Of a stretch of DNA of 64,000 nucleotides, positions 42,401-50,795 are shown one piece after another. Location: positions 700,573-764,572 of the forward strand of contig NZ_JALPVJ010000002.1 in NCBI RefSeq assembly GCF_023544445.1, in the 5' to 3' direction. The notes beneath the pieces were generated by a model that saw nothing but the letters and a program-made list of their open reading frames with translations, did no database searches and was not told where the DNA came from. A program made the translations under genes and the position numbers. Every line of letters begins with the position of its first letter. The stretch's first letter is position 1. The DNA is from Actinoplanes sp. M2I2. GTDB taxonomy: Bacteria; Actinomycetota; Actinomycetes; Mycobacteriales; Micromonosporaceae.

Positions 42401-42507
42401 TGTGTTTTCGGGTGCTTGTTTCGCCGGGTGCTTTGTGTCGCCGGTATGCGCCGCCCTTACCCGCGAGGTAATCGACCGGAGTCCGGGCCGCCCGCACGAT
42501 CAGGGGT

Positions 42508-42969
42508 ATGACTGCCTACGCGCTCGCGCATCTGCGCACCCCCACCGCCCACGACGACGTCTTTGTGTACATCGAGCGGATCCAGGACACGATGGACCCG
42601 TACGGTGGGAAGTTTCTCGTCCACGGCGCCCAGGTCGAGGTGCTCGAGGGGGAGTGGCCGGGCACGGTGGTGATCCTCGAGTTCCCCGACGTGGAGGCAG
42701 CGCGGGGCTGGTACGCGTCACCCGCCTACCAGGAGATCCTGCCGCTGCGCACCCGCCACATCGAGGGCGACACGCTGATCGTGCCGGGCGTCGGCCCGGA
42801 CTATGACGCCCGCGCCACAGCCGCCGCGCTCCGCACCACCACCACCGAAGCGCTCCGCAGCACCACCACCACCACCACCACCACCACCACCGCCACCGCC
42901 GCGCTCCGCACCGCCACCACCACCGCCGCGCTCCGCGCTGCGGCGACCGCCACCAAGAACGGCACATGA
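42508..42969 (+). CDS. DUF1330-family protein with a threonine/alanine repeat tail
   Basis: 153 residues. The first 95 are a complete DUF1330 ferredoxin-like domain (VFVYIERIQDTMDPYGGKFLVHG, then TVVILEFPDVEAARGWYASPAY). The remaining 58 (after GPDYDARATAAALRT) are almost only Thr and Ala, including a run of ten Thr. The DNA there is a microsatellite of ACC units with interspersed GCGCTCCGC blocks. The tail is probably a recent read-through of an expanded repeat, not part of the fold. Function of the family is unknown. ATG 42508 is clear. Confidence 0.8.
   Translation: MTAYALAHLRTPTAHDDVFVYIERIQDTMDPYGGKFLVHGAQVEVLEGEWPGTVVILEFPDVEAARGWYASPAYQEILPLRTRHIEGDTLIVPGVGPDYDARATAAALRTTTTEALRSTTTTTTTTTTATAALRTATTTAALRAAATATKNGT
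42835..42960 (+). repeat. ACC/GCC trinucleotide microsatellite inside a coding sequence
   Basis: Contains a pure (CAC)10 run at 42861-42890, flanked by shorter ACC/GCC runs separated by the block GCGCTCCGC, which occurs four times. It encodes the Thr/Ala tail of the DUF1330 protein. Such a run is prone to slippage; changes by whole units keep the frame. Confidence 0.85.
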
Positions 42970-43015
42970 GTGCCTGTGGACAACCAGCCACCCAGCGCGC
43001 CGCCGAAGCGTATTT

Positions 43016-43078
43016 TTGCCCCTTGCCCCTTGCCCCTTGCCCCTTGCCCCTTGCCCCTTGCCCCTTGCCCCTTGCCCC
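43016..43078. repeat. Nine tandem copies of the heptanucleotide TTGCCCC
   Basis: Sixty-three bases from 43016 to 43078 are exact copies of TTGCCCC. On the minus strand this is (GGGGCAA)9: G4 tracts separated by 3-base loops, a textbook sequence for G-quadruplex formation. It lies between the DUF1330 gene and the hypothetical gene at 43161. Short-unit arrays of this kind change length by slippage. Confidence 0.9.
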
Positions 43079-43160
43079 GGGAGGGAGGGGGCTCGGGATG
43101 GGCGCCGGCGGCGTCGGAATTTGCGTTGTGCGGCGGGTTCGTGGACGGCACGCTGTCGTG

Positions 43161-43514
43161 GTGACGCTCGATCTTTCGTACGGCGGGGTGGTCGGGACCG
43201 TGGTGGAGGCCGTGCCGGAGTTGCGGGCGGCGCTCGACGAGCACGTGCGGGACAACGGCGAGGTTCTGCCGCATGTCTTCTTCGCGTGTGATCTGGCGCC
43301 GTTCGTCCTTGCGGCCTGGCAGGCGGGTGACGCCGAGGTGCTCGGCCGGTGCCTCGCCGTGCTGGAGGCGGCCCTGACGTCGCCCGATCGCGACACCTGG
43401 AACCTGGTCGCGGTCTCCTTCGTCGAGGCCGTCGGACCCTGGGAGCCGGAGATCAAGGCGTGGGCGGCCGGCTGGCCACCGGCGTTGGCCGCCCAGGCCG
43501 CCACGTACGCATGA
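43161..43514 (+). CDS. Hypothetical protein, DUF7674-like
   Basis: 117 residues, helical and acidic: VVEAVPELRAALDEHVRDNGEVLPHVFFACD, then FVLAAWQAGDAEVLGRCLAVLEAAL, and an end with VEAVGPWEPEIKAWAAGWPP. This looks like a small conserved family (possibly DUF7674), often near restriction or immunity-like genes, but I am not sure. The start is uncertain: GTG 43161 or 43158 begin at the folded part; further upstream the frame runs through the heptanucleotide array. No ribosome site is evident, so it may be leaderless. Confidence 0.6.
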   Translation: MTLDLSYGGVVGTVVEAVPELRAALDEHVRDNGEVLPHVFFACDLAPFVLAAWQAGDAEVLGRCLAVLEAALTSPDRDTWNLVAVSFVEAVGPWEPEIKAWAAGWPPALAAQAATYA

Positions 43515-43596
43515 CCGAACACGACGCGCTGCCGATATCACCACCAGCTCCTAGACTGAGCCGACATCGATTTTGCTCGATCTAAGGAGTCGTCCG

Positions 43597-44673
43597 GTGA
43601 GAGGCAAGCTCGTCGTTCTGGTCGCTGCCGCCCTGATCGCCGTTCCCGGTGCCGCGCAAGCCGCGCCCATTGAGGCCGCGCAAGCCGCCCCAACCGGGGC
43701 CGCGCAAGCCGCGCCCGCCGGGGCCGCGGCCGCGGTGGCGCCCTCGGGGCTGATCCCGGCCCGGCCCAGCCCCGCCGACGTGGCCACGGCCCTGGCCCGC
43801 GTGGCCAAGGCCAGTGACGGCCGCGTGCGGCTCGGAGTCATCGGGCGCAGCAACGAAGGGCGGGCGCTGCGGCTCGCCACGGTGGGGCACGGCCGGACCC
43901 GGCTGCTCTACGTGACTCAGCAGCACGGCGACGAGCCGCTCGGCACTCCGGCCGCCGTGCGGACGCTGTGGGCGCTCGGCGTGCCCGACACGGCGTGGCA
44001 CCGGTGGCTGCGCAGCCGGGTCACGGTCGACATCGTGGTGCAGGCCAACCCGGACGGCGCGGTGCGCAACCAACGCTACAACCACGACCCCAGCGCGTCG
44101 GGGGACTACACCGAGCCGGGCGTCGGCTACGACATCAACCGCTTCCACAACCCGTTGACGCCGATCGAGGACAATCCGGTGCCGGAGTCGCGCGCGGTGC
44201 TGCGGCACTGGCACGCCACCCACCCGCGGGTCGTGATCGATTACCACATGCAGGGTCGCTACCTGCAGCCCGACGGCCGCGAGACGACCGCGTCGATGCT
44301 CTGGCCGACCAGCCCGCTGACCGGGGCCGCAGCGGTCACGGCGTCGCGCCGGGTGGCCGTGCGCAACTTCGACGCCATGACGATCGCGGGCGCCAACGTC
44401 TCGCGTTATCCGGGCGGCGACTACGAGGGCATCGCCCGCAACGCGTACGGGATCCTGGGCAGTGCCTCGCTGCTCGTCGAGCTGTCCGACCTGCCGGAGA
44501 ACCAGACCGAGCTCCAGATCCGTACGGCGTTCGCGTCGATGCTGGCCACCGCCCAGGGCGCAGCCGACGGGTCGCTGTGGCGGGTCGACCCGGCCCGGGC
44601 CGACGCGATCCCGGCCCGCGGCCCGTCCCTGCCCAGCGCCGTCTCGCCGCTGTCCCGGGCGGACGCCGCCTGA
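43597..44673 (+). CDS. Secreted M14-family zinc carboxypeptidase
   Basis: 358 residues with a Sec signal (LVVLVAAALIAVPGAAQA) followed by three near-copies of a QAAP-containing unit of about nine residues (25-50). The M14 domain has the zinc site His-Gly-Asp-Glu (TQQHGDEPLG), the Asn/Arg segment VQANPDGAVRNQRYNHD, the zinc His in VVIDYHMQGR and a candidate catalytic Glu in LLVELSDLPENQ. It should trim C-terminal residues from peptides outside the cell. GTG 43597 follows AAGGAG. It is convergent with the helicase gene, with 3 bp between them. Confidence 0.85.
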   Translation: MRGKLVVLVAAALIAVPGAAQAAPIEAAQAAPTGAAQAAPAGAAAAVAPSGLIPARPSPADVATALARVAKASDGRVRLGVIGRSNEGRALRLATVGHGRTRLLYVTQQHGDEPLGTPAAVRTLWALGVPDTAWHRWLRSRVTVDIVVQANPDGAVRNQRYNHDPSASGDYTEPGVGYDINRFHNPLTPIEDNPVPESRAVLRHWHATHPRVVIDYHMQGRYLQPDGRETTASMLWPTSPLTGAAAVTASRRVAVRNFDAMTIAGANVSRYPGGDYEGIARNAYGILGSASLLVELSDLPENQTELQIRTAFASMLATAQGAADGSLWRVDPARADAIPARGPSLPSAVSPLSRADAA

Positions 44674-44676
44674 CCC

Positions 44677-46335
44677 TCAGCCGATGGTCAGCAGGCCGTT
44701 GGTGAGCACCGCCGGCGTCAGGTGGCGGTAGCCGACCGAATCGAAGAGCACCGACAGTTCGTGCTCGTCGCGAGCCAGCAGCAGCCCGGATCCCCAGTAC
44801 TTGTGGGTCACCCGGGTGCCGTCGCCGCCCGCCGGGGTCCAGCCGGCGGGCGGCGGCGGCGCGGTCGTGTCGTTGTCGCAGTTGCCGCACGGCGCGGGGA
44901 AGTGCTCGCCGAAGTAGGCCAGCAGCTCGGCCCGGCGGCACTGAAGGGTCTCGGCGTAGTGCCGGGCCGTGTCGATCTGGCTGGCCAGGATGGTCTGCCG
45001 CCGGTCGCCCGAGGCCAGCACGGCGTCGCGCGCGGACGACGGCACGGGAGTGGTCACGACCACCTCGTCGTGGGCGGCGGCGGTCAGGAAGTGCTGGTCG
45101 ACGAGTTCCGCGGCCACGCGCTGGGCTGCCGCGTGGCTGACCCCGGCGGCCTCGGCCACGTCGGTCAGCGCGACCCGGCCGTGGGCGGTCTCGAGCTGGT
45201 CGACGACCGCCGTCACCGTGGCCGCGGGCACCCGGGCCCGCGCGGCCAGCAGGCGGGGGATGCGCATGGCCCGGCTGTCGTGCACCAGCACCGCGGCGCC
45301 CGGCCGGCCGTCGCGGCCCGCGCGGCCCACCTCCTGGTAGTACTCGTCCAGGCTGCCGGGGACGCCCGCGTGCACCACCGTACGGATGTCGGGCTTGTCG
45401 ATCCCCATGCCGAACGCGCTGGTGGCGACGACGATGTCGAGCTCGCCGGCGAAGAACGCGTCCTGGATGCGCCCGCGCTCGGCCGACGGCACCCCGGCGT
45501 GATAGGCCTCGACCTTGTACGCGTCCCGCCGCAACCGCTCGGCCAGCTCCTCGCAGTGCGCGTGGGTCAGGGCGTACACCAGGGCCGGCGTCTCCTGGCC
45601 GAGCATGACCTCGACCGTGCGGTCCTCGATCGCCTGGGCCTCGGGCAGGTCCGGGCGGGTCCGGCGCACCGCCAGGCTCAGGTTGGGGCGGTCGAACCCG
45701 GCGACGATCACCTTGGGGTCGGTCATCCGCAGCCGCCGGGTGATGTCGGCCTGCACCGGCGGCGCGGCGGTCGCGGTCAGGGCCAGCAGCGGCGGGCGGC
45801 CGAGCGTGCCGGCCAGGTCGGCCAGGCGCAGGTAGTCGGGGCGGAAGTCGTGACCCCACTGGCTGATCAGGTGGGCCTCGTCGACGGCGATGAGCGTCAC
45901 CGGCCGCCGGCTGCCCGAAATGGCGCCGATCGTCTCCTCGTTGGCCAGCTGTTCCGGCCCGAGCAGCACGAAGTCGGCCGACCCGTCGTGGATCGCCTGC
46001 AGCGTCTCGGCGCGTTCGGCGTGCCGCAGGCCGGAATTGACCACGCGGGCCGCGACGTGCCGGCCGGTGAGCGAGCGCACCTGGTCGCGTTGCAGGGCGA
46101 CCAGCGGCGACACGACGACCGTCAGGCCGCCCCGGGCGAGCCCGGCGACCTGGTAGATCGCGCTCTTGCCGCTGCCGGTGGGCAGGACGGCCAGGGTGTC
46201 CCGGCCCGCGGCGGCCGCGGCCGCCGTCTCCTGCTGGACGGGGCGCAGGGCGAAGCCGAGCACCGACTGGGCGATGGCGTTGACGTCGGACACCCCGACA
46301 GTGTGGCCCGTGAGGCCGGCCGGGGCATCGGACAT
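44677..46335 (-). CDS. RecQ-type ATP-dependent DNA helicase
   Basis: About 552 residues. Helicase motif I LAVLPTGSGKSAIYQ, motif II VDEAH (LIAVDEAHLISQWGHDF), motif III LALTATAAP, and motifs V/VI VVATSAFGMGIDKPDIR and YQEVGRAGRDGRPG are all present. A RecQ zinc-binding-like part follows (CRRAELLAYFGE, CGNCDND), then a C-terminal strand-rich segment (THKYWGSGLLL) instead of an HRDC domain. It unwinds DNA in repair or restart. Start: ATG 46335 is preferred; GTG 46293 (VSDVNAIAQSVLG) would give 538 residues. An independent gene. Confidence 0.88.
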   Translation of the reverse strand: MSDAPAGLTGHTVGVSDVNAIAQSVLGFALRPVQQETAAAAAAGRDTLAVLPTGSGKSAIYQVAGLARGGLTVVVSPLVALQRDQVRSLTGRHVAARVVNSGLRHAERAETLQAIHDGSADFVLLGPEQLANEETIGAISGSRRPVTLIAVDEAHLISQWGHDFRPDYLRLADLAGTLGRPPLLALTATAAPPVQADITRRLRMTDPKVIVAGFDRPNLSLAVRRTRPDLPEAQAIEDRTVEVMLGQETPALVYALTHAHCEELAERLRRDAYKVEAYHAGVPSAERGRIQDAFFAGELDIVVATSAFGMGIDKPDIRTVVHAGVPGSLDEYYQEVGRAGRDGRPGAAVLVHDSRAMRIPRLLAARARVPAATVTAVVDQLETAHGRVALTDVAEAAGVSHAAAQRVAAELVDQHFLTAAAHDEVVVTTPVPSSARDAVLASGDRRQTILASQIDTARHYAETLQCRRAELLAYFGEHFPAPCGNCDNDTTAPPPPAGWTPAGGDGTRVTHKYWGSGLLLARDEHELSVLFDSVGYRHLTPAVLTNGLLTIG

Positions 46336-46469
46336 GTGACCGCTCTCGCCCTGCCCCGGGCCGGCAACCCACCCGCACCTCCGGCCGCTCAACGCCGGGC
46401 CGGGCCTGCCGATGAGGAGCCACAGAGCCGGTGGGGAGATGGGCCGGCCATGAGATCGGGGGATCGAAG

Positions 46470-46658
46470 ATGCAGTACATCGCCGCCTATGTCCAGGCCC
46501 GTCTGGCCCGCGACGACGAGGGAGCCACCGCGGTCGAGTACGGGCTGCTCGTCTCGCTCGTCGCCGTCGTCATCATCGTCGGGGCCACCGTCTTCGGCCA
46601 GCAGATCAGCGACCTGTTCGGCGCCGTCGCGGGCAAGATCAAGCTGCCGACGCCCTAA
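46470..46658 (+). CDS. Flp/Fap-family pilin-like protein
   Basis: A 62-residue protein: charged N-terminal part (MQYIAAYVQARLARDDEGAT), then the Flp signature EGATAVEYGLLVSLVAVVIIVGATVFG, where the Glu of AVEYG is the conserved residue near the prepilin-peptidase cut before the membrane helix. Flp pilins build Tad pili and are cut by a TadV/TadZ-type machinery. No tad gene lies nearby, so this is an orphan pilin whose partners must be elsewhere. ATG 46470 follows GGGGGA. Confidence 0.85.
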   Translation: MQYIAAYVQARLARDDEGATAVEYGLLVSLVAVVIIVGATVFGQQISDLFGAVAGKIKLPTP

Positions 46659-46817
46659 GGCTGTTCCAGAAAGCCGAGCCGGGTCGCGGTTGGTGCGGAT
46701 GTCGCTATCGGCGGCCTTCGCCACTACTCGGGGTTCTGTTTCCGCTGCCGTCCGTGAAGCATGGCGCTCAGGGCGGCGGGCGATCTCCAGCTGCCGTCCC
46801 GACGATGGGAGGCAACG

Positions 46818-48065
46818 ATGCCAGCCAATCGCGCGGTGGTCTATGAGGGCCCCGGCAAAGTCGAGGTCCACGACATCGACTACCCGACGTACGAGTTGAA
46901 GGACGGCCCGGGCGTCAACAAACTCAACATCGGCCGCAAGGTGCCGCACGGCGCCATCCTCAAGACGGTCGCCACCAACATCTGCGGCAGCGACCAGCAC
47001 ATGGTCCGCGGGCGCACCACCGCCCCCGAGGGGCTCGTGCTCGGCCATGAGATCACCGGCGAGGTCGTCGACGTCGGTCCGGGCGTCGAGTTCATCAAGG
47101 TCGGCGACGTGTGCTCGGTGCCCTTCAACATCGCCTGCGGCCGCTGCCGCAACTGCAAGGAGGGCAAGACCGGCATCTGCCTGAACGTGAATCCCGACCG
47201 GCCGGGCTCGGCGTACGGCTACGTCGACATGGGTGGCTGGGTCGGCGGTCAGGCCGAGTACGTGCTCGTGCCGTACGCCGACTGGAACCTGCTGAAGTTC
47301 CCCGACCGGGACCAGGCCCTCGAGAAGGCGCTCGACCTGGCCATGCTGGCCGACATCTTCCCGACCGGCTACCACGGCTGTGTGTCGGCCGGGGTGACCA
47401 GCGGCTCGACGGTCTACATCGCCGGCGCCGGACCGGTCGGGCTGGCCGCGGCCACGTCGGCCTGGCTGCTCGGCGCCGCGGTCGTGATCGTCGGCGACCT
47501 CAACGAGGAGCGGCTGGCCCAGGCCCGCAGCTTCGGCTGCGAGACGGTGAACGTGGCCCAGGGCGACCCGGTCGAGCAGGTCTCGCGCATCCTCGGCCGG
47601 GACGCGTCGGCCATCGGGGAGCCGCTGGTCGACTCGGCCGTCGACGCGGTGGGCTTCGAAGCGCGCGGCCACGGCGCGGATGCCGGCGTCGAGCAGCCGG
47701 CGACCGTGCTCAACTCGCTGATGACCCTCACCCGGGCCGGCGGCGCGATCGGCATCCCCGGGCTCTACGTCACCGGCGACCCGGGCGGCGTGGACGAGGC
47801 GGCCAAGGTCGGTTCCCTGTCGCTGCGGCTCGGCCTGGGCTGGGCCAAGTCGCACTCGTTCGTGACCGGCCAGTGCCCGGTCATGAAGTACAACCGCAGC
47901 CTGATGATGGCGATCCTGCACGACCGGGTCCAGATCGCGAAGAACGTCAACGCCGTGGCGATCCCGCTCGACCAGGCCCCGCAGGGTTATCAGGACTTCG
48001 ATCAGGGCGCGGCGAAGAAGTACGTGCTCGACCCGCACGGCATGGCCGGCCGGACGGCGTCCTGA
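46818..48065 (+). CDS. fdhA: Glutathione-independent formaldehyde dehydrogenase (zinc MDR)
   Basis: A 415-residue zinc-dependent medium-chain dehydrogenase. Catalytic zinc ligands: Cys in NICGSDQH, His/Glu in LGHEITGEV, then Asp. The structural zinc lobe has CGRCRNCKEGKTGIC. The nucleotide-binding motif is IAGAGPVGLAAATSA. The length and the insertion RPGSAYGYVDMGGWVGGQ match the P. putida-type formaldehyde dismutase/dehydrogenase FdhA, which needs NAD+ but no glutathione. ATG 46818 follows GGGAGG. The thioesterase gene starts 19 bp after its stop, so they may form an operon. Confidence 0.88.
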   Translation: MPANRAVVYEGPGKVEVHDIDYPTYELKDGPGVNKLNIGRKVPHGAILKTVATNICGSDQHMVRGRTTAPEGLVLGHEITGEVVDVGPGVEFIKVGDVCSVPFNIACGRCRNCKEGKTGICLNVNPDRPGSAYGYVDMGGWVGGQAEYVLVPYADWNLLKFPDRDQALEKALDLAMLADIFPTGYHGCVSAGVTSGSTVYIAGAGPVGLAAATSAWLLGAAVVIVGDLNEERLAQARSFGCETVNVAQGDPVEQVSRILGRDASAIGEPLVDSAVDAVGFEARGHGADAGVEQPATVLNSLMTLTRAGGAIGIPGLYVTGDPGGVDEAAKVGSLSLRLGLGWAKSHSFVTGQCPVMKYNRSLMMAILHDRVQIAKNVNAVAIPLDQAPQGYQDFDQGAAKKYVLDPHGMAGRTAS

Positions 48066-48084
48066 GGGTCGTACGTTGGGGGGC

Positions 48085-48510
48085 GTGTCAGACGCAGACG
48101 AAGTGGCGCGCCGCAGTGCCGGGATCATGCTCGGCCGGGATGCGGCCAGCGCCGGGCTCGGCATCGAGCTCGACGAGGTCGCACCCGGGCGGGCGGTGCT
48201 CACCATGCGGGTCCGGGACGACATGGTGAACGGCTACGGCCTGTGCCACGGTGGCCTGCTGGCGTCGCTGGCCGACAGCGCGTTCGCCGTCGCCTGCAAC
48301 ACGTACGGCGAGGTGACGGTGGCGGCCGGCTTCGACATCACGTTCCTGGAGTCCGGCCGTGCGGGCGACCTGGTGCGGGCCCGTGCGGTCGAGCGGGCCC
48401 GCCGCGGGCGCTCCGGCCTCTACGACGTCACGGTCACCCGGGTGGCCGACGACGTGGTGCTGGCCGAGTTCCGCGGGCGGAGCCGCTCCCTGGGCCGGCC
48501 GATCGTCTGA
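48085..48510 (+). CDS. PaaI-type hotdog thioesterase
   Basis: 141 residues, one hotdog domain. The PaaI signature YGLCHGGLLASLADSAFAVACN is intact, with the catalytic HGG and Asp, and the end VVLAEFRGRSRSLGRPI fits. In phenylacetate breakdown PaaI cleaves dead-end hydroxyphenylacetyl-CoA; no paa gene lies nearby, so the in vivo acyl-CoA is unknown. GTG 48085 is used, and it lies just downstream of fdhA. Confidence 0.85.
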   Translation: MSDADEVARRSAGIMLGRDAASAGLGIELDEVAPGRAVLTMRVRDDMVNGYGLCHGGLLASLADSAFAVACNTYGEVTVAAGFDITFLESGRAGDLVRARAVERARRGRSGLYDVTVTRVADDVVLAEFRGRSRSLGRPIV

Positions 48511-48528
48511 GCCGCCACCGCCTCGGAG

Positions 48529-49830
48529 TCAGTCCAGGCCCTGATACGTCCAGTTCAGGGTGTTGGTGCCCCGCACGGCGCCGTCCTGGTTGATCGTGCG
48601 CTTCACCGTGATGCGGAAACCGCCGTTGTCGCGCGGCTGGCGGGCGCCGGTCACCGAGGAGACTTCGCGGTCGCCGGTGTGGCCGTAGATGCCGACCGTG
48701 ACCGACGTGCCGGTCGTACGCGTCCGGATGACGAACGGCGCCGAGGTGTCGTTGCGGATCACCTGGTCGATCGCGCGCCAGTCGAGCGTCGCCTCGCGGC
48801 CCGGCGGGTAGCGGCTGATGTAGAGCGAGTGCGGCTGGTGCCGCTCGATGTCCAGGCCGGCGAACCACGCGGCGTTGAACAGCGTGGTCGAGAACTGCGA
48901 GACGCCCCCGCCCAGCTGGTCCTCGAGCTCGCCGTCCACGATGGCCGGCGCGGGCACGAAGCCGCGGCCCCGGGTGCGTTCGCCCGCCGCGTCGTTCAGC
49001 GAGAAGGTGCCGCCGGCCGGAACCACGGTGCCGTCGATCAGCTCGGCGATGCGGTGGATGTTGGTGACCCGTGGGGCGCAGCACGGGTGGTAGGTCGTGA
49101 ACGTGCCGATCAGCTGGTCGACACCGGCCAGTTTCGGGGTGTCGTTGCCGGGCGGCAGGGTCCGGACCGGCAGGCTCAGCATGCTGCCGCCGGAGCGGAC
49201 GGTCTCGGTCAGCAGCCGTACGGCGTCGGTGGCCGGCACGCCCCGGCCGGGCTCGCCGGCGTCGAGGGTGACCCCCCGATCCGAGGCCGTGTACGCCAGG
49301 TCGCCCTTGCCGTCGAGCAGAGCCGGCGGCGCGGCCAGGCGGACGGACGCGTTGCGGGCCGGCCGGTTGAGCTGCCGCAGCGACTCGTCGAGGCCGTCCT
49401 GCGCCCGGGTCTCGTCCACGGTGAGGACGGGCGCCACGTCACGGCGGCCCTCGCCGGGCAGCCGGAACCGGCTCGTGCCGACGGCGCGCTCGGTGGCGGC
49501 CACGTCGAGCCGGATGCCGAGTTCGGCCGGGCGCACGGTGAAGCGTTCCGAGCCGGCCAGGATCGCGACCGGCTGCTCGACCCGCAGGCGTACCGGACCG
49601 TCGATCGCGCCGCGCAGCCCTTGGCCGTCCCGGCCGCCGAGCGCCACCCCGGCCACGTAGGTGCCCGCGGGGACGACCGGCGACGGCCGGACGACCAGGA
49701 CGCCGACGCCGGCCACGACCACCAGCAGGGCGGCGCCGAGCCACCACACCCACCGCCGCGATCGCCGGCGCGGCGGCGGCGGGGTCACCGCGGCCGAGGC
49801 CGTCCAGCGCCGGCTCCCGTACGTCGTCAT
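48529..49830 (-). CDS. VanW-family protein with peptidoglycan-binding-like domain and membrane anchor
   Basis: 433 residues: a Pro/Arg-rich cytoplasmic start, one membrane helix (about 28-47), a PG_binding_4-like repeat region (VPAGTYVAGVALGG, then LDVAATERAVG) and the VanW domain (THYPCC-like FTTYHPCCAPRVTNIHRIAELI, then GGGVSQFSTTLFNAAWFAGLD). The domain is related to the L,D-transpeptidase accessory type and is thought to act on or bind cell wall outside the membrane. Its ATG overlaps the stop of the kinase gene (ATGA), so both are coupled. The longer open frame upstream is antisense or shadow to the kinase. Confidence 0.85.
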   Translation of the reverse strand: MTTYGSRRWTASAAVTPPPPRRRSRRWVWWLGAALLVVVAGVGVLVVRPSPVVPAGTYVAGVALGGRDGQGLRGAIDGPVRLRVEQPVAILAGSERFTVRPAELGIRLDVAATERAVGTSRFRLPGEGRRDVAPVLTVDETRAQDGLDESLRQLNRPARNASVRLAAPPALLDGKGDLAYTASDRGVTLDAGEPGRGVPATDAVRLLTETVRSGGSMLSLPVRTLPPGNDTPKLAGVDQLIGTFTTYHPCCAPRVTNIHRIAELIDGTVVPAGGTFSLNDAAGERTRGRGFVPAPAIVDGELEDQLGGGVSQFSTTLFNAAWFAGLDIERHQPHSLYISRYPPGREATLDWRAIDQVIRNDTSAPFVIRTRTTGTSVTVGIYGHTGDREVSSVTGARQPRDNGGFRITVKRTINQDGAVRGTNTLNWTYQGLD

Positions 49831-50711
49831 GCGTCGATCATGCGCCGGGAACGCGTCCGCGCCATCGGTACCTTGACTGCAAACACATCCGGTGTGACCA
49901 GGGCCTCCCGGGCCTGGCCGAGGGTCCACCGGCGGTCCGGATCGGCGGCGAGCAGGCCTTCGATGACCGGGCGCAGCACCCCGGCGCGGTGGAACGGCGC
50001 CGGGGTGGCCTCGGTCACGGCCAGCATCGTGGCGAACAGGTCGCCCCGCTCGAACGGCGACCGGCCCTCGACCGCCGCATACAGGGTCGCTCCCAGGGTG
50101 AACAGGTCGCTCGCGGGCTCGGGGGGCGCCCCGTGCATCTGCTCCGGCGAGACGTAGGCCGGACTGCCCTCGAAGCCTTCGGCCGGCGACCCCGAGTCGT
50201 ACCCGGGGGAGAAGGCGATGCCGAAGTCGATGAGCACCACCCGGCCGTCCGCGCAGAGCTGGACGTTGCCCGGCTTGACGTCGCGGTGCACGATGCCGGC
50301 CCGGTGCACGGCCTCCAGCGCGTCGAGCAGGCGCAACCCGATGCGGCGGACCTCCTCGACCGGCAACGGCCCGTCGGTCCGCAGGACGTCGGCCAGGGCC
50401 CGCCCGCTCAGCGCCTCCATGACGATCCACGGTTCGTCGCCGTCACGCACCAGATCGAGGATGCGTACCGTGCCGGGGTGCGTGACGCTCGCCGCGGCCC
50501 GGGCCTCGTCCAGCGCCCGGGCCCGCGCCGTCCGGCCCGTCTCCGCGACCTGCTTGACCGCGACCGGCCGGCCGAGCAGTTCGTCCTCGGCCAGCCACAC
50601 CGATCCCATCCCGCCCCGGCCCAGCAGGGGGCCGAGCCGGTAGCGGCCGGCGACCAGCCGGCCGGCCGGCCCGGCCCCCGCGTGCCGGGGTTCGTACGGG
50701 AGAGTTTCCAT
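49827..50711 (-). CDS. Serine/threonine protein kinase (soluble, kinase domain only)
   Basis: 294 residues: a complete Hanks-type kinase with the Gly loop LLGRGGMGSVWLAED, the Lys of VAVKQV, the catalytic loop GIVHRDVKPGNVQL, the metal motif DFG in LIDFGIAF and the APE-like YVSPEQMHG. The protein ends just after the kinase fold with a basic stretch and has no membrane helix or PASTA domain, unlike PknB. Coupling to the VanW gene suggests it controls cell-wall work. ATG 50711 (METLPYEPRHAG) is preferred to the upstream in-frame start. Confidence 0.9.
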   Translation of the reverse strand: METLPYEPRHAGAGPAGRLVAGRYRLGPLLGRGGMGSVWLAEDELLGRPVAVKQVAETGRTARARALDEARAAASVTHPGTVRILDLVRDGDEPWIVMEALSGRALADVLRTDGPLPVEEVRRIGLRLLDALEAVHRAGIVHRDVKPGNVQLCADGRVVLIDFGIAFSPGYDSGSPAEGFEGSPAYVSPEQMHGAPPEPASDLFTLGATLYAAVEGRSPFERGDLFATMLAVTEATPAPFHRAGVLRPVIEGLLAADPDRRWTLGQAREALVTPDVFAVKVPMARTRSRRMIDA

Positions 50712-50795
50712 GCCCTTGACAATGACGATCAGCCGCGTTCCTGTCGTCACGGCGAGCACCCAACCGCACTACCGGCTAGCCGGAATTCCTCGACC

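Noticed and set aside
39886..42497. Minus-strand upstream extension of the esterase frame to over 1100 codons
   Set aside because: The added part is antisense to the penicillin-binding protein gene; only the last 246 codons form a recognisable protein.
43016..43078. Could the tandem heptamers be a CRISPR array?
   Set aside because: Units are 7 bp without spacers; CRISPR repeats are about 23-47 bp with unique spacers. No cas gene is present.
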